NCBI GenBank assembly: GCA_964575095.1
Contig: CAZNPA010000005.1
Location: 1 to 64,000, forward strand
Reading direction: 5' to 3'
DNA: 64,000 nucleotides
Source: CAZNPA01 sp964575095
GTDB lineage: Bacteria > Pseudomonadota > Alphaproteobacteria > Rickettsiales > SXRF01
The translations under genes were made by a program, and so were the position numbers. This document shows positions 47,400-55,874 of the stretch, in pieces. Below the pieces are notes generated by a model that was not told where the DNA came from, searched no databases, and saw nothing but the letters and a program-made list of their open reading frames with translations. Position 1 is the first letter of the stretch; every line of letters begins with the position of its first letter.

Positions 47400-48163
47400 A
47401 CCAGCGCTTATTCTATATCGCCGCTTTCCTCTGGCTGGTGCCGTACGCCGCCCTGGCGGAGGACATGGCGTCCGCCGCCGACAACCGTATCAAAGTTCTG
47501 GTCTATGACGAAGCCGACGTTTATACCATCACCACCAAATACGGCTACCAGACCAACATCGTCTTCTCGCCCAACGAGGAAATCCAGACCATCTCGATTG
47601 GCGACCGCAGCCTGTGGCAGATCCTGCCGTCCAGCAACCGCATCTTTATCCGACCGATGGACGAAGGCGTCACCACCAACATGACGGTGCTCACCAACAA
47701 GCATTCCTACCAGTTCGACCTGAAATCGCTGGCCGCGGACGATAAGGAAGGGAACAATATTTACGTCGCCAAATTCTCTTATCCCAGCGCCCGGCCGAAA
47801 AATACCGGCATGATGCCGCCGCCCGTGCCTGCGCCGCCGATGGCGATGGCGCCGCCGGCTTCCGTTGCGGCCCCGATGGATACCGCGCCGCAATATCCCA
47901 ACTACAATTACACCTATTCCGGCCCGGACACGCTGGCACCGCTGCAGGTGTTCGATAACGGAAAATCGACCTTCATCAAATACCAGACGATGCCGAACCC
48001 GTTGCCGGAAACCGTCGTCGTCGATACGAACGGTCAGGAACGTGCGGTAGCGCATCAGGCGCAGGATCATCTGCTGATTATTGATACCGTCGCCGGCACG
48101 CTGGCGATCAAGCACAGCGAAGGCACCATCACCGTCTATAACGAAATGCTGAACCCGCAGTAA
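47396..48163 (+). CDS. virB9: VirB9-like T4SS outer-membrane core protein
   Basis: A 255-residue protein with a Sec signal (ending ALAED near residue 22). The N-terminal VirB9/CagX domain (RIKVLVYDEADVYTITTKYG, then VFSPNEEIQTISIGD) and the C-terminal beta domain (PLQVFDNGKSTFIKYQTMPN) are separated by a Pro/Ala/Met-rich linker. With VirB7 and VirB10 it builds the outer-membrane ring. No virB7 lipoprotein is adjacent. Start overlaps virB8 by 4 bases. Confidence 0.95.
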   Translation: MNQRLFYIAAFLWLVPYAALAEDMASAADNRIKVLVYDEADVYTITTKYGYQTNIVFSPNEEIQTISIGDRSLWQILPSSNRIFIRPMDEGVTTNMTVLTNKHSYQFDLKSLAADDKEGNNIYVAKFSYPSARPKNTGMMPPPVPAPPMAMAPPASVAAPMDTAPQYPNYNYTYSGPDTLAPLQVFDNGKSTFIKYQTMPNPLPETVVVDTNGQERAVAHQAQDHLLIIDTVAGTLAIKHSEGTITVYNEMLNPQ

Positions 48164-48168
48164 ATAAC

Positions 48169-49488
48169 ATGGCCGATGACGACGACAACATAACCCCTAC
48201 CCCGCCGCCGCTGGAGCAATCGCCGCCGGCCGGCGAAACGCCGCCGCCGGAAACCGAGGAGATCGAGATATCGACCGACGATATCCCGCAGGAACTGGCG
48301 ATGGATCAGCGCCCTTCGATCGGCAGCGGATCTGGAAAAGTGTTCGGGTTTGCCGTCATCATGATTGTCGTTGCCGGGTTTATCATTTATTCGCTGTTCT
48401 CCAGCCAACCGAAAAGCGCCAAAGTCGAACCTGTCATCGCCAATCCAATTGCCCCGTCGCAGGATGTCGTCGTCACGCCGCCGGTATCGTCGCCGCCGCC
48501 GCTGCCGTCGCAACCGCCAGCAAGCACTTTGTCGCCACCACCGCCTCCGCCGCCTCCGCCTCCGCCGCCACCTCCTCCGGCACCGGCAGCGCCAAAACTC
48601 CCGGCCGTAGCGCCGCCGCCGCCGCCCAAACCGGGCGCGCCGCCACCGGCGCCTGAAGTCAGGGCATTAGCGCCAGTTGTCGGCGTCTCGGACAAAGCGC
48701 AACAGGCGCGCCTGCGCGCCAACATGCTGATTCTGGATACCGCGCGCGAAAAAGACGAGGACCAGCGCACGGCCCGGGGATCGCTCGATTCGCGAGACCC
48801 CAACCTGTCATTTGAAAGCAATGTCCTGAAATCGACGCAGGCGGAAAAAGTCACCGCCACGCGCATGAGCAATCTCAACATGACCATTGCTCAGGGCAAA
48901 ATCATCAGCGCCATTCTTGAGACGGCGATCAACACCGACCTGCCCGGCACGCTGCGCGCCATCGTCAGCCACGACATCTATCCCGAATCCGGCCGTGACG
49001 TGATGGTACCCAAGGGATCGCGGCTGATCGGCGTCTATAACACCGGCATCCTGCGCGGACAGAAACGCGTCATGATCATCTGGACGCGCCTGATCCGCCC
49101 CGATGGCATGGACATCATGATCGGCTCGCCCGGCGTCGATGCGCTGGGACGCTCTGGCGTCAACGGCGACGTCGACAACAAGTACGCCGAGATCTTCAGC
49201 ACGTCGATCTTGACCAGCGCCATTTCGATCGGCATCGCCATCGGCGCCGATCGTTTGGTCGACGACCCGACGACGACCACCACCAACAGCAACGGCACGA
49301 CCTCGACCGGATCGGCCGGCGCGACGGCAGCGGCGGGCGCGGTGGCCAACCTCGGCGGCGTCGCCAAAGATGTGGTGAGCTCGATCATCGACCTGCGGCC
49401 GACGATCACCGTCGATCAAGGCACGCCGGTCAATGTTTTCGTCAACCGCGACCTGACGTTCCCGCCGGGTTCGCAGTTTATCGAGTAG
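48169..49488 (+). CDS. virB10: VirB10-like T4SS core protein
   Basis: A 439-residue protein spanning both membranes. Cytoplasmic Pro/Glu-rich N terminus, one membrane helix (about 62-82, GFAVIMIVVAGFIIYSLF), a long polyproline linker (uninterrupted run of prolines near 125-140), then the TrbI/VirB10 beta domain with LPGTLRAIVSHDIYPESGRD and VPKGSRLIGVYNTG. The C-terminal TVDQGTPVNVFVNRDLTFPP is the family ending. VirB10 senses ATP use by VirB11 and VirD4 and gates the outer pore. Confidence 0.95.
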   Translation: MADDDDNITPTPPPLEQSPPAGETPPPETEEIEISTDDIPQELAMDQRPSIGSGSGKVFGFAVIMIVVAGFIIYSLFSSQPKSAKVEPVIANPIAPSQDVVVTPPVSSPPPLPSQPPASTLSPPPPPPPPPPPPPPPAPAAPKLPAVAPPPPPKPGAPPPAPEVRALAPVVGVSDKAQQARLRANMLILDTAREKDEDQRTARGSLDSRDPNLSFESNVLKSTQAEKVTATRMSNLNMTIAQGKIISAILETAINTDLPGTLRAIVSHDIYPESGRDVMVPKGSRLIGVYNTGILRGQKRVMIIWTRLIRPDGMDIMIGSPGVDALGRSGVNGDVDNKYAEIFSTSILTSAISIGIAIGADRLVDDPTTTTTNSNGTTSTGSAGATAAAGAVANLGGVAKDVVSSIIDLRPTITVDQGTPVNVFVNRDLTFPPGSQFIE

Positions 49489-49491
49489 CGC

Positions 49492-50475
49492 ATGGCGACC
49501 CTCACCGCACTCGACACCTACCTCGCGCCGCTCAAGAAATATTTCTCGCAGCCGGACGTCAGCGAAATATCAATCAATACACCGGGCGAAATCTGGGTCG
49601 AAATCGGCGGCGACATGGTGCGCCACAAGGTGCCCGAATTCAATCTTGAGCATTTAAAATCCTTGAGCCGCCTTGTCGCGCAGTCGACCGAGCAGAAAAT
49701 CAGCGAGGAAACGCCGCTCTTATCCGCCACGCTACCCGAGGGCTACCGTATTCAGGTCGTGTTCCCGCCCGCCGTCGAATCTTCGACGATCGCCATGTCG
49801 ATAAGGAAGCAAACTATTTTAAACCTCGACCTCGACCAGTACGAGGCCATCGGCGCCTTCCAGAACACCATCGTCGCCCGCGAGGAAAATCCGGTCGACC
49901 GGAAACTGCGGGCGATGCTTGATGCCGGCGCCGTCAAGGACTTCATCAAGCAGGCGATTCTGGCCAGAAAAAACATCATCATCTCCGGCGGCACCTCGAC
50001 CGGCAAGACGACGTTCTTAAACGCGGCGATGAAAGTCATCCCCGCCACCGAGCGCATCATCACCTGCGAGGACGCGCGCGAAATCCAGATCCCGCACATC
50101 GAGAACCGCGTGCATCTGATCGCCTCGCGCGGCGGCCAGGGACGCGCTCAGGTCTCGATGCAGGACCTGATCGAGGCCTGCCTGCGCCTGCGCCCCGACC
50201 GGCTGATGCTGGGCGAACTGCGCGGCAAGGAAGCCTTCACCTTCATGCGCGCCGTCAACACCGGCCACCCCGGATCGATCTCGACGCTGCACGCCGACAC
50301 GCCGATCCTGGCGCTGGAGCAGCTGACGTTGATGGTGATGCAGGCCGGGCTCGGCATCACGCACGACCAGATAAAAACCTATGTCGAGAACGTCATCAAT
50401 GTTATCATCCAGCTCAAGCGCGGCCCGCGCGGGATGCGCTATGTCTCGGAGATTTATTTTAAGGAGAGTGCGTAA
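49492..50475 (+). CDS. virB11: VirB11 T4SS ATPase
   Basis: A 327-residue hexameric traffic ATPase. Walker A is intact (GGTSTGKTTFLNA, Lys172), the Asp box ITCEDAREIQIPH follows, then RGGQGRAQVSMQDLIEACLR with the catalytic region and RPDRLMLGELRGKEAF (Walker B). The His box reads NTGHPGSISTLHADTP. All catalytic features are present, in contrast to VirB4. It starts 3 bases after virB10. Confidence 0.97.
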   Translation: MATLTALDTYLAPLKKYFSQPDVSEISINTPGEIWVEIGGDMVRHKVPEFNLEHLKSLSRLVAQSTEQKISEETPLLSATLPEGYRIQVVFPPAVESSTIAMSIRKQTILNLDLDQYEAIGAFQNTIVAREENPVDRKLRAMLDAGAVKDFIKQAILARKNIIISGGTSTGKTTFLNAAMKVIPATERIITCEDAREIQIPHIENRVHLIASRGGQGRAQVSMQDLIEACLRLRPDRLMLGELRGKEAFTFMRAVNTGHPGSISTLHADTPILALEQLTLMVMQAGLGITHDQIKTYVENVINVIIQLKRGPRGMRYVSEIYFKESA

Positions 50476-50562
50476 GGGATGTGGAGATGTGAGGATGTGG
50501 AGATGTGGAGTAAGAAACAATCTAATCCCCATATCCCCACATCCCCCTATCCCCACATCCCC
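50476..50562. repeat. Hairpin element in the virB11-virD4 spacer, ubiG-insert family
   Basis: GATGTGGAGATGTG repeats on the left (50478-50510) face CCCCATATCCCCACATCCCC type repeats on the right (50526-50562). They form an imperfect long stem around an A-rich loop (AAGAAACAATCTAAT). It fills the whole gap between virB11 and virD4 and is the same family as 25131-25220 in ubiG. It could attenuate or stabilise the mRNA between the two genes. Confidence 0.85.
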
Positions 50563-50570
50563 ATTTTCTT

Positions 50571-52343
50571 ATGGCTGAAAACCTGAAACAATCCAACATC
50601 CGCCGCCAGCTGTTCAACCGGCTGGTGCTGATCGTCGTGATCGGCATCCTGCTTGTCGTGCCGGGCTATGTCGGGCTGGCGCTGGCGTTTGTCCTCAATT
50701 ACGGCGACGCCTATTTCAACGCCATCTACGACCCTGAATATTTAATCAACCAGTATATGGAGCTGCTGCGTTACTGGCTGCAATACCGCAGCCAGCTGCC
50801 GGACGAATTCACGCTGAAGCTGCTGGGGCCGCCGCTGGCCGGCATGGGCTTCACCCTGTCGATGCTCTATCTCGGCCGCGCGCCGCTCCTCGATTTCCGC
50901 CCGTTCAAGTTCAAGGAAAGCATTCACGGCGACGCGCACTGGGCGACCGAAGCCGAGATAAGAAAAGCCAAATTGCGCGCCAAGAAAGGCATGCTGCTCG
51001 GGCGCACCGGCGCCAGCAATTATCTTATCTGCGACGACTTCCAGCATATCCTGCTCTTCGCGCCGACCGGCTCGGGCAAGGGTGTGGGCTTCGTCATTCC
51101 CAATCTATTGTTCTGGCAGGAATCGGTGATCTGCCACGACATCAAAATCGAAAACCACGAGCTGACCAGCGGCTACCGCAAAAAAATCGGCCAGGAAGTG
51201 TTCCTGTGGAACCCTGCCGACCCCGACGGCATCTCGCACTGCTACAACCCGCTCGACTGGATCAGCGCCAAGCCCGGCCAGATGGTCGACGACGTGCAAA
51301 AAATCTGCAACCTGGTATTGCCCGAGCAGGAATTCTGGCAGAATGAAGCGCGTTCGCTGATGCTGGGCGTGATCCTCTATCTTTGCGCCGTGCCGGAGAA
51401 AGTGCGCTCGTTCGGCGAAGTCGTGCGCACCATGCGCTCGGACGACGTCGTCTATAACCTTGCCGTCGTGCTCGACACCATCGGCAAGCGCATCCACCCG
51501 GTCGCCTACATGAACATCGCCGCCTTTTTGCAGAAGGCGGACAAGGAGCGAAGCGGCGTGATCTCCACGCTCAACTCCGGCCTGGAGCTGTGGGCGAACC
51601 CGCTCATCGACGCCACCACCGCCCGCTCCGATTTCAATCTGCAGGTCTTGAAAAAGAAAAAAGTCAGCGTCTATTGCGGCGTCACGCCCGACAACCTGAA
51701 GCGCCTCGAGCCGCTCCTGAAAGTGTTCTACCAGCAGGCCACCGACTTTCTGACGCGCAACATCCCCAAGAAAAACGAGCCGTACGGCGTGTTGCTGATG
51801 ATGGACGAGTTTCCGTCACTGGGCGAAATGCCGCAGTTCGAGGTCGGCATCGCCTATTTCCGCGGCTACCGCGTCAAGCTGTTCATGATCGTGCAGGACA
51901 CGCAGCAACTCAAAGGCATCTACGAGGAAGCGGGCATGAACGCCTTCCTCTCCAACTCCTATTACCGCATCACCTTCGCCGCCAACAACATCGAAACCGC
52001 CAACATGATCTCACAATTGATCGGCAATAAAACCGCGACGCAATATTCGCACAACAAGCCCAAATTCCTCGACCTGAACCCCGCCGCGCGCACGATCAAC
52101 ACCTCGGAAGTGCAGCGCGCGCTGCTCCTGCCGCAGGAAGTCATCACCCTGCCGCGCGACGAGCAGATCATCCTCATCGAATCCTTCGCGCCGATTCGCA
52201 CCAAGAAAATTTTCTACTACAAGGACAGGTTCTTCATGCGCCGCATAAAGCCGCCAACGCCGATTCCGGTGCAGGAGCCCTACGACCCGCGCAAAAACAA
52301 ACCCGAAAAACCCGGAAAACCGGAAAAACCGGCAAAAGCATAG
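50571..52343 (+). CDS. virD4: VirD4 T4SS coupling protein
   Basis: A 590-residue coupling ATPase that recruits substrates to the T4SS. Two N-terminal membrane helices (about 17-45 and 80-105), then Walker A FAPTGSGKGVGFVIPN (Lys170), DIKIENHELTSGYRKK, and Walker B LLMMDEFPSLGEM. The C-terminal part reads REEQ-like PRDEQIILIESFAPI and ends in a Lys/Pro-rich tail (KNKPEKPGKPEKPAKA). Separated from virB11 by a hairpin element. Presence of VirD4 implies protein or DNA substrates; no relaxase is in the window, favouring effector export. Confidence 0.96.
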   Translation: MAENLKQSNIRRQLFNRLVLIVVIGILLVVPGYVGLALAFVLNYGDAYFNAIYDPEYLINQYMELLRYWLQYRSQLPDEFTLKLLGPPLAGMGFTLSMLYLGRAPLLDFRPFKFKESIHGDAHWATEAEIRKAKLRAKKGMLLGRTGASNYLICDDFQHILLFAPTGSGKGVGFVIPNLLFWQESVICHDIKIENHELTSGYRKKIGQEVFLWNPADPDGISHCYNPLDWISAKPGQMVDDVQKICNLVLPEQEFWQNEARSLMLGVILYLCAVPEKVRSFGEVVRTMRSDDVVYNLAVVLDTIGKRIHPVAYMNIAAFLQKADKERSGVISTLNSGLELWANPLIDATTARSDFNLQVLKKKKVSVYCGVTPDNLKRLEPLLKVFYQQATDFLTRNIPKKNEPYGVLLMMDEFPSLGEMPQFEVGIAYFRGYRVKLFMIVQDTQQLKGIYEEAGMNAFLSNSYYRITFAANNIETANMISQLIGNKTATQYSHNKPKFLDLNPAARTINTSEVQRALLLPQEVITLPRDEQIILIESFAPIRTKKIFYYKDRFFMRRIKPPTPIPVQEPYDPRKNKPEKPGKPEKPAKA

Positions 52344-52346
52344 CGC

Positions 52347-52442
52347 CTACGCACGGCCAACGCTGCCCTTAGCGTTTTCCAGCCTCGCCATTTCTTTTCT
52401 TGCTTTCTCCAGATCAGTGAACAGTTTCTTGTCACCGGTCAT
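52347..52442 (-). CDS. Possible 31-residue ORF or gene remnant
   Basis: ATG at 52442 to TAG reads MTGDKKLFTDLEKARKEMAR then LENAKGSVGRA, a plausible charged helix. It lies directly after the VirD4 stop on the opposite strand, with an (AT)n tract just upstream. It may be the surviving end of a lost gene or chance. No ribosome-binding site is evident. Confidence 0.25.
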   Translation of the reverse strand: MTGDKKLFTDLEKARKEMARLENAKGSVGRA

Positions 52443-52737
52443 TTCAGATATATATATATATATATCAATATATTATAGCATCCGAATTATTTCCCCCTTC
52501 CCGGCCATATTTTTCCATGTTTCCCTATACTTCACATCATGCATGATGAAGTCCTCGCTGCGGCAGCGGCAAGGCGGAGCGGTTCGGCGAATCGTAGGTC
52601 TCCCGAAGCCCCAAAGGCGTAAGGGAGAATGCGAAGCCTTCAGCATAACCATGCTTTAGGCACCAACCTCACGTACCTCTCCAGGATGCGGACGGAGTTG
52701 ACGCCGGTCGCATGCGAAAACGCAGGGGCGCGCCCTT
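52443..52737. other. Non-coding stretch with several small hairpins
   Basis: No convincing gene. It opens with an (AT)n tract (52447-52462). From about 52590 there are consecutive small hairpins: TCTCCC/GGGAGA enclosing GCC/GGC (near 52599-52627), AGCAT/ATGCT (near 52641), and TGCG-AAAA-CGCA (near 52714). The layout could be a structured RNA, a decayed mobile element or clustered palindromes; I could not match it to a known RNA. Confidence 0.35.
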
Positions 52738-52741
52738 TAAT

Positions 52742-52777
52742 CCCCGCATAAGCCTGTAAAGCAGGCGCATTGCGGGG
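52742..52777. repeat. Palindrome, TGCGGGGTCTGG family
   Basis: CCCCGCA (52742-52748) and TGCGGGG (52771-52777) enclose an inner GCCTG/CAGGC stem, giving a cruciform-like hairpin followed by TCTGGTTCAAGG. Family members: 26291-26330 (inside the nitrilase gene) and 52838-52856 (thiG tail). Confidence 0.75.
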
Positions 52778-52816
52778 TCTGGTTCAAGGATAAATACTAT
52801 GAAAACGATGAATTGA

Positions 52817-53620
52817 TTATTGAGTAGAAGCACCGGACCCCGCAACAAGTGCGGGGATAAGCCCCTCTTCCGGCGAACTGGCGCTGGCATAATTTTGCTT
52901 CGGCATGCGCCCGGCAAGATACGCCAGCCTGCCCGCTTCCACGGCGGCTTTCATCGCGCGCGCCATCATCAGCGGATGTTGCGCGGCGGCCAGCGCCGTG
53001 TTGAGCAATACACCATCACAACCTAATTCCATCGCAATCGTCACATCCGACGCGGTGCCGACACCGGCGTCGACTAAAATCGGCACTTTCGCCGCTTCGA
53101 CGATCAGCCTTATATTGAGCGGATTTTGTATGCCCAAACCGGAACCGATGGGCGCTCCCAGCGGCATCACCGCAACGCATCCCAGTTCTTCCAATTTTTT
53201 TGCCGCCAGCGGATCGTCGCTGGTATAGGCCATAACCTGGAATCCTTCGCTCACCAGAATCTTCGCCGCTTTCAGCGTTTCCTCGACGTCGGGATACAGC
53301 GTTTTCTTGTCGCCGATGACTTCGAGTTTCACCAATTCCCAGCCGCCCAGCTCGCGTGCCAGCCGAAGTGTACGCACCGCCTCTTCCGCCGTGTAGCAAC
53401 CGGCGCTGTTGGGAAGATAGGTGTATTTTGCGGGCGGCAGCGCGTCCTGCAGGCTGCCCTCGCCTTTTTCCGCGAGATTAATCCGCCGCAGCGCCACGGT
53501 GACGATCTCGGCGCCGCTGGCTTCGATCACCGCTTTCGTCTCGGCCATGTTCTTATACTTGCCGGTGCCGACGAGGAGCCGCGAGCGGTAGGTTTTTCCG
53601 GCAACCTTAAAACCGTCCAT
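52817..53620 (-). CDS. thiG: Thiazole synthase
   Basis: A 267-residue TIM-barrel enzyme that forms the thiazole phosphate of thiamine from deoxyxylulose phosphate, dehydroglycine and ThiS thiocarboxylate. Seen: YRSRLLVGTGKYKN, the Schiff-base region with VKLEVIGDKKTLYPD, MPLGAPIGSGLGI, and VDAGVGTASDVTIAMELG. The usual end ASASSPEEG is followed here by LIPALVAGSGASTQ, encoded by a palindrome (52838-52856). Start overlaps thiS by one base. No TPP riboswitch was seen upstream of thiS. Confidence 0.96.
   Translation of the reverse strand: MDGFKVAGKTYRSRLLVGTGKYKNMAETKAVIEASGAEIVTVALRRINLAEKGEGSLQDALPPAKYTYLPNSAGCYTAEEAVRTLRLARELGGWELVKLEVIGDKKTLYPDVEETLKAAKILVSEGFQVMAYTSDDPLAAKKLEELGCVAVMPLGAPIGSGLGIQNPLNIRLIVEAAKVPILVDAGVGTASDVTIAMELGCDGVLLNTALAAAQHPLMMARAMKAAVEAGRLAYLAGRMPKQNYASASSPEEGLIPALVAGSGASTQ
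52838..52856. repeat. Palindrome providing the thiG C-terminal tail
   Basis: CCCCGCA (52838-52844) and TGCGGGG (52850-52856) form a perfect 7-bp stem with a 5-base loop. Read with thiG it encodes IPALVAGSG, beyond the normal end of the protein. Second copy of this family within 100 bases. Confidence 0.75.
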
Positions 53621-53820
53621 CAGCCGCCCCCGATAAACTGCACGATTTCGATTTCGTCGCCGTCGTTTAGCATCACCTCGCCGTAGGCCGAGCGCGGCAC
53701 GATTTCCAAGTTGCGCTCGACGGCCACCTGCGAGCTCTTGAGCGCAAGCTGGTTCGCCAGCGCGGCGACCGTGATCGGCGCATCGAGAACATGCGGCTTG
53801 CCGTTGAGTTTGATTTGCAT
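53620..53820 (-). CDS. thiS: Sulfur carrier protein ThiS
   Basis: A 66-residue ubiquitin-like sulfur carrier for thiazole synthesis. It ends in the needed Gly-Gly (IVQFIGGG). The beta-grasp start MQIKLNGKPHVLDAPIT and ALKSSQVAVERNLEIVPR-like middle are typical. Immediately upstream of thiG, as in most thiSG pairs. thiF and thiO are not in the window. Confidence 0.93.
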   Translation of the reverse strand: MQIKLNGKPHVLDAPITVAALANQLALKSSQVAVERNLEIVPRSAYGEVMLNDGDEIEIVQFIGGG

Positions 53821-53865
53821 AAATGCTAATCTAGTGCCCTAACCTGTAACCTGCAACTGTAACCT

Positions 53866-54312
53866 ATGCCCCGCATTTTACTCATCAACGGCCCGAACTT
53901 GAACAAATTGGGCGAGCGCGAGCCGCAGATTTACGGCCGCGAGACCCTGAAAGACATCGAGGCCAAATGCAAGGGCATGGCCAAGACCCTGAAACTGGAG
54001 CTGGATTGTTTCCAATCCAACGTCGAGGGCGACATCGTCACCAGAATCCAGAAGGCCGGGAAAAAATACAAGGGCCTCTTAATTAACGCCGGCGCCTATA
54101 CCCATACCTCGATCGCCATCATGGACGCGCTGCTTACGCTCAAAATTCCGGTGATCGAGGTGCATCTTTCCAACCCGGCGCGGCGCGAGGAATTCCGCCA
54201 CATTTCGTATATCAGCAAAGCCGCCACCGGCAGCATTTCCGGTTTCGGCAGCCAGAGTTATCTGCTGGCGCTCGAGGCAATGGCGAAGTTAGTAAAGAGT
54301 GCCAAGTCATGA
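53866..54312 (+). CDS. aroQ: 3-dehydroquinate dehydratase, type II
   Basis: A 148-residue dodecameric enzyme of the shikimate pathway. The start ILLINGPNLNKLGEREPQIYG contains the catalytic Asn and Tyr, and the later LLINAGAYTHTSIAIMDAL and VIEVHLSNPARREEFRH hold the substrate-binding residues and catalytic His. Length normal. Divergent from thiS with a 45-base gap. Confidence 0.96.
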   Translation: MPRILLINGPNLNKLGEREPQIYGRETLKDIEAKCKGMAKTLKLELDCFQSNVEGDIVTRIQKAGKKYKGLLINAGAYTHTSIAIMDALLTLKIPVIEVHLSNPARREEFRHISYISKAATGSISGFGSQSYLLALEAMAKLVKSAKS

Positions 54313-54314
54313 AG

Positions 54315-54400
54315 AAGGGAGGCCAGCAGGCCGCCCGAGCCGTCAGCGCGCGGCGTACCGCGCCGCTCCATGGCGAGGTCAGCAGGCCTCGCCGGGAGCA
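54315..54400. repeat. GC-rich palindromic repeat between aroQ and the phosphodiesterase gene
   Basis: Consecutive short stems: GGCC-AGCA-GGCC near 54321, GCGCGG-CGTA-CCGCGC near 54349, and GGCGAGG/CCTCGCC (54372-54378/54387-54393). The whole unit resembles the dispersed repeats seen elsewhere in the window in being GC-rich and open in several frames. Confidence 0.6.
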
Positions 54401-54406
54401 TTTATA

Positions 54407-55084
54407 ATGTGGAAAATAGGACATCGCGGTGCCTGTGGGCATGCTCCCGAAAACACGCTCGCCTCGATGAAAAAGGCGCTGGAGCTGGGCGTGCACGGCT
54501 TCGAATTCGACATCCAGATGAGCAAGGACGGCGAGCCGATGGTCATCCACGACGACACGCTCGACCGCACGACGAACGGCAAAGGCGCCGTCGCCGATTA
54601 TTCGTGGAAGGAATTGCAGCAGTTCGATGCGGGAGGCGGCGAAAAAATTCCTAATTTGCGCAATGTGCTGGATCTCGTCGACAAGCGCTGCCGCCTTTTC
54701 ATCGAGCTTAAGGCCGAATCCGCCACGGCGCCGGTCGCCGACATTTTGAAATATTACGTCGAGCAGATGGGCTGGACGTATGAGCAGCTTTATGTGTGCG
54801 CATTTGATCATTTCCAAATCGCCGCCGCGAAAAAATTCAATCCCGACCTTCGCACCTCGGCGCTGATTGCCGGAATTCCGGTCACGCTCGCCGCCATCGC
54901 GCAGGAGGCAGGCGCGTGGTCGATTAACCCCAACATCAATCATATCCATAAAGCGCTGGTCGACGACGCCCACCGCCGCGGCTTAAAAGTCCTGACGTGG
55001 ACGGCGAATACACCGGCGCAGATCGCCAAGGCAAAAAGCCTGAACGTGGATGGGATCTTCAGCGATTTTCCGGAGCGGATTTAG
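54407..55084 (+). CDS. Glycerophosphodiester phosphodiesterase
   Basis: A 225-residue cytoplasmic GDPD (UgpQ-like). The catalytic pair is in WKIGHRGACGHAPENT (His-Arg-Gly), followed by EFDIQMSKDGEPMVIHDDT with the metal-binding Glu/Asp and second catalytic His. The final segment VLTWTANTPAQIAKAKSLN and DGIFSDFPERI is typical. It releases glycerol-3-phosphate from phospholipid head groups. The start at 54407 follows from homology; the in-frame upstream part runs through a palindromic repeat. GDPDs are often in the Pho regulon, but no Pho box is seen here. Confidence 0.93.
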   Translation: MWKIGHRGACGHAPENTLASMKKALELGVHGFEFDIQMSKDGEPMVIHDDTLDRTTNGKGAVADYSWKELQQFDAGGGEKIPNLRNVLDLVDKRCRLFIELKAESATAPVADILKYYVEQMGWTYEQLYVCAFDHFQIAAAKKFNPDLRTSALIAGIPVTLAAIAQEAGAWSINPNINHIHKALVDDAHRRGLKVLTWTANTPAQIAKAKSLNVDGIFSDFPERI

Positions 55085-55090
55085 TTTCTT

Positions 55091-55179
55091 ATCCTGAGCG
55101 AGCGTAGCGAGTCGAAGGAACTTTAACCTGGCAACTCGCAAAGATCCTTCGACTTCGGCCTTCGGCCTCCGCTCAGGAT
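55091..55179. repeat. REP-like palindrome between convergent genes
   Basis: ATCCTGAGCG (55091-55100) pairs with CGCTCAGGAT (55170-55179), and GTCGAAGGA (55111-55119) pairs with TCCTTCGAC (55145-55153). This is the widespread ATCCTGAGC...GTCGAAGGA type of bacterial palindrome. It separates the phosphodiesterase and yqgE stops. Confidence 0.8.
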
Positions 55180-55186
55180 GTTGTGG

Positions 55187-55777
55187 CTAAGCGTGCCCCA
55201 CATCCGTGGAGAGGTGCCCTAAGTCAATCCCCATCGAGGCGATGGCGACGTTCCATTTGAGGTCGTTGGCGGTGTCGAACACCAGCTGCCGCGTGGCGGG
55301 CGCGATGATCCAGCTGCCGGTTTCGATTTCCGATTCGAGCTGCCCCGCCGCCCAGCCGGCATAGCCCAATACCAGCATGCCATTTTTGGGACCTTTGCCC
55401 TCGGCCAGATCTTGCAGGATGGAAAGGCTGGCGGTGACAGCGATGCCGTCCTTGGCGATCAGGCAGCCCTCGGCCGGATATTCGGCTTCGTGCACGATGA
55501 AGCCGCGGTTCGATTCCACCGGCCCGCCGAAATGCACCGGCAGGTCGCGCGGCTTGGTGGCGGCATGGATGCCGAGCTGGTCGAATATTTCCGTCAAACG
55601 GATATTCTCGACCGGGTAATTGACGATGACGCCCATGGCGCCCTCTTCGTTATGCGCGCAGAGATACACCATCGAGCGGGTGAAAAACGATCCCTGGATC
55701 GCCGGCGTCGAAATAAGGAGATGGCCCGCCAGCGAGCCGGCCTTATCCTGCGTCATGGAATTCATGCTTATGGCCAT
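55187..55777 (-). CDS. yqgE: UPF0301 / YqgE family protein
   Basis: A 196-residue YqgE/AlgH-family protein. Family blocks: LAGHLLISTPAIQGSFFTRS, MVYLCAHNEEGAMGVIVNYP, LPVHFGGPVESNRGFIVH and GYAGWAAGQLESEIETGSWI. The fold is known but the biochemical function is not settled. Monocistronic, facing a REP-like palindrome at its 3' end. Confidence 0.95.
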   Translation of the reverse strand: MAISMNSMTQDKAGSLAGHLLISTPAIQGSFFTRSMVYLCAHNEEGAMGVIVNYPVENIRLTEIFDQLGIHAATKPRDLPVHFGGPVESNRGFIVHEAEYPAEGCLIAKDGIAVTASLSILQDLAEGKGPKNGMLVLGYAGWAAGQLESEIETGSWIIAPATRQLVFDTANDLKWNVAIASMGIDLGHLSTDVGHA

Positions 55778-55874
55778 GTTCGTATTCTACTCCAACTCCC
55801 ATAAAAAACATAGGTCATTCATCTTCGGTTAACAATACCCCGGTAAATTAGTCCCTTATAGGAACCGTACATTT

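Noticed and set aside
50476..50562. CRISPR-like array in the CCCCACATC repeats
   Set aside because: The units are short, form one long inverted repeat and have no unique spacers; it is a hairpin element.
52590..52737. Possible TPP riboswitch or other known RNA near thiG
   Set aside because: It lies downstream, not upstream, of thiS-thiG, and neither the CTGAGA nor the other TPP conserved words are present. No match to tmRNA, SRP RNA or RNase P motifs that I could recall.
53821..53865. Tandem TGTAACC words between thiS and aroQ
   Set aside because: CTGTAACCTGCAACTGTAACC is too short and irregular for an operator, and no second site supports it.
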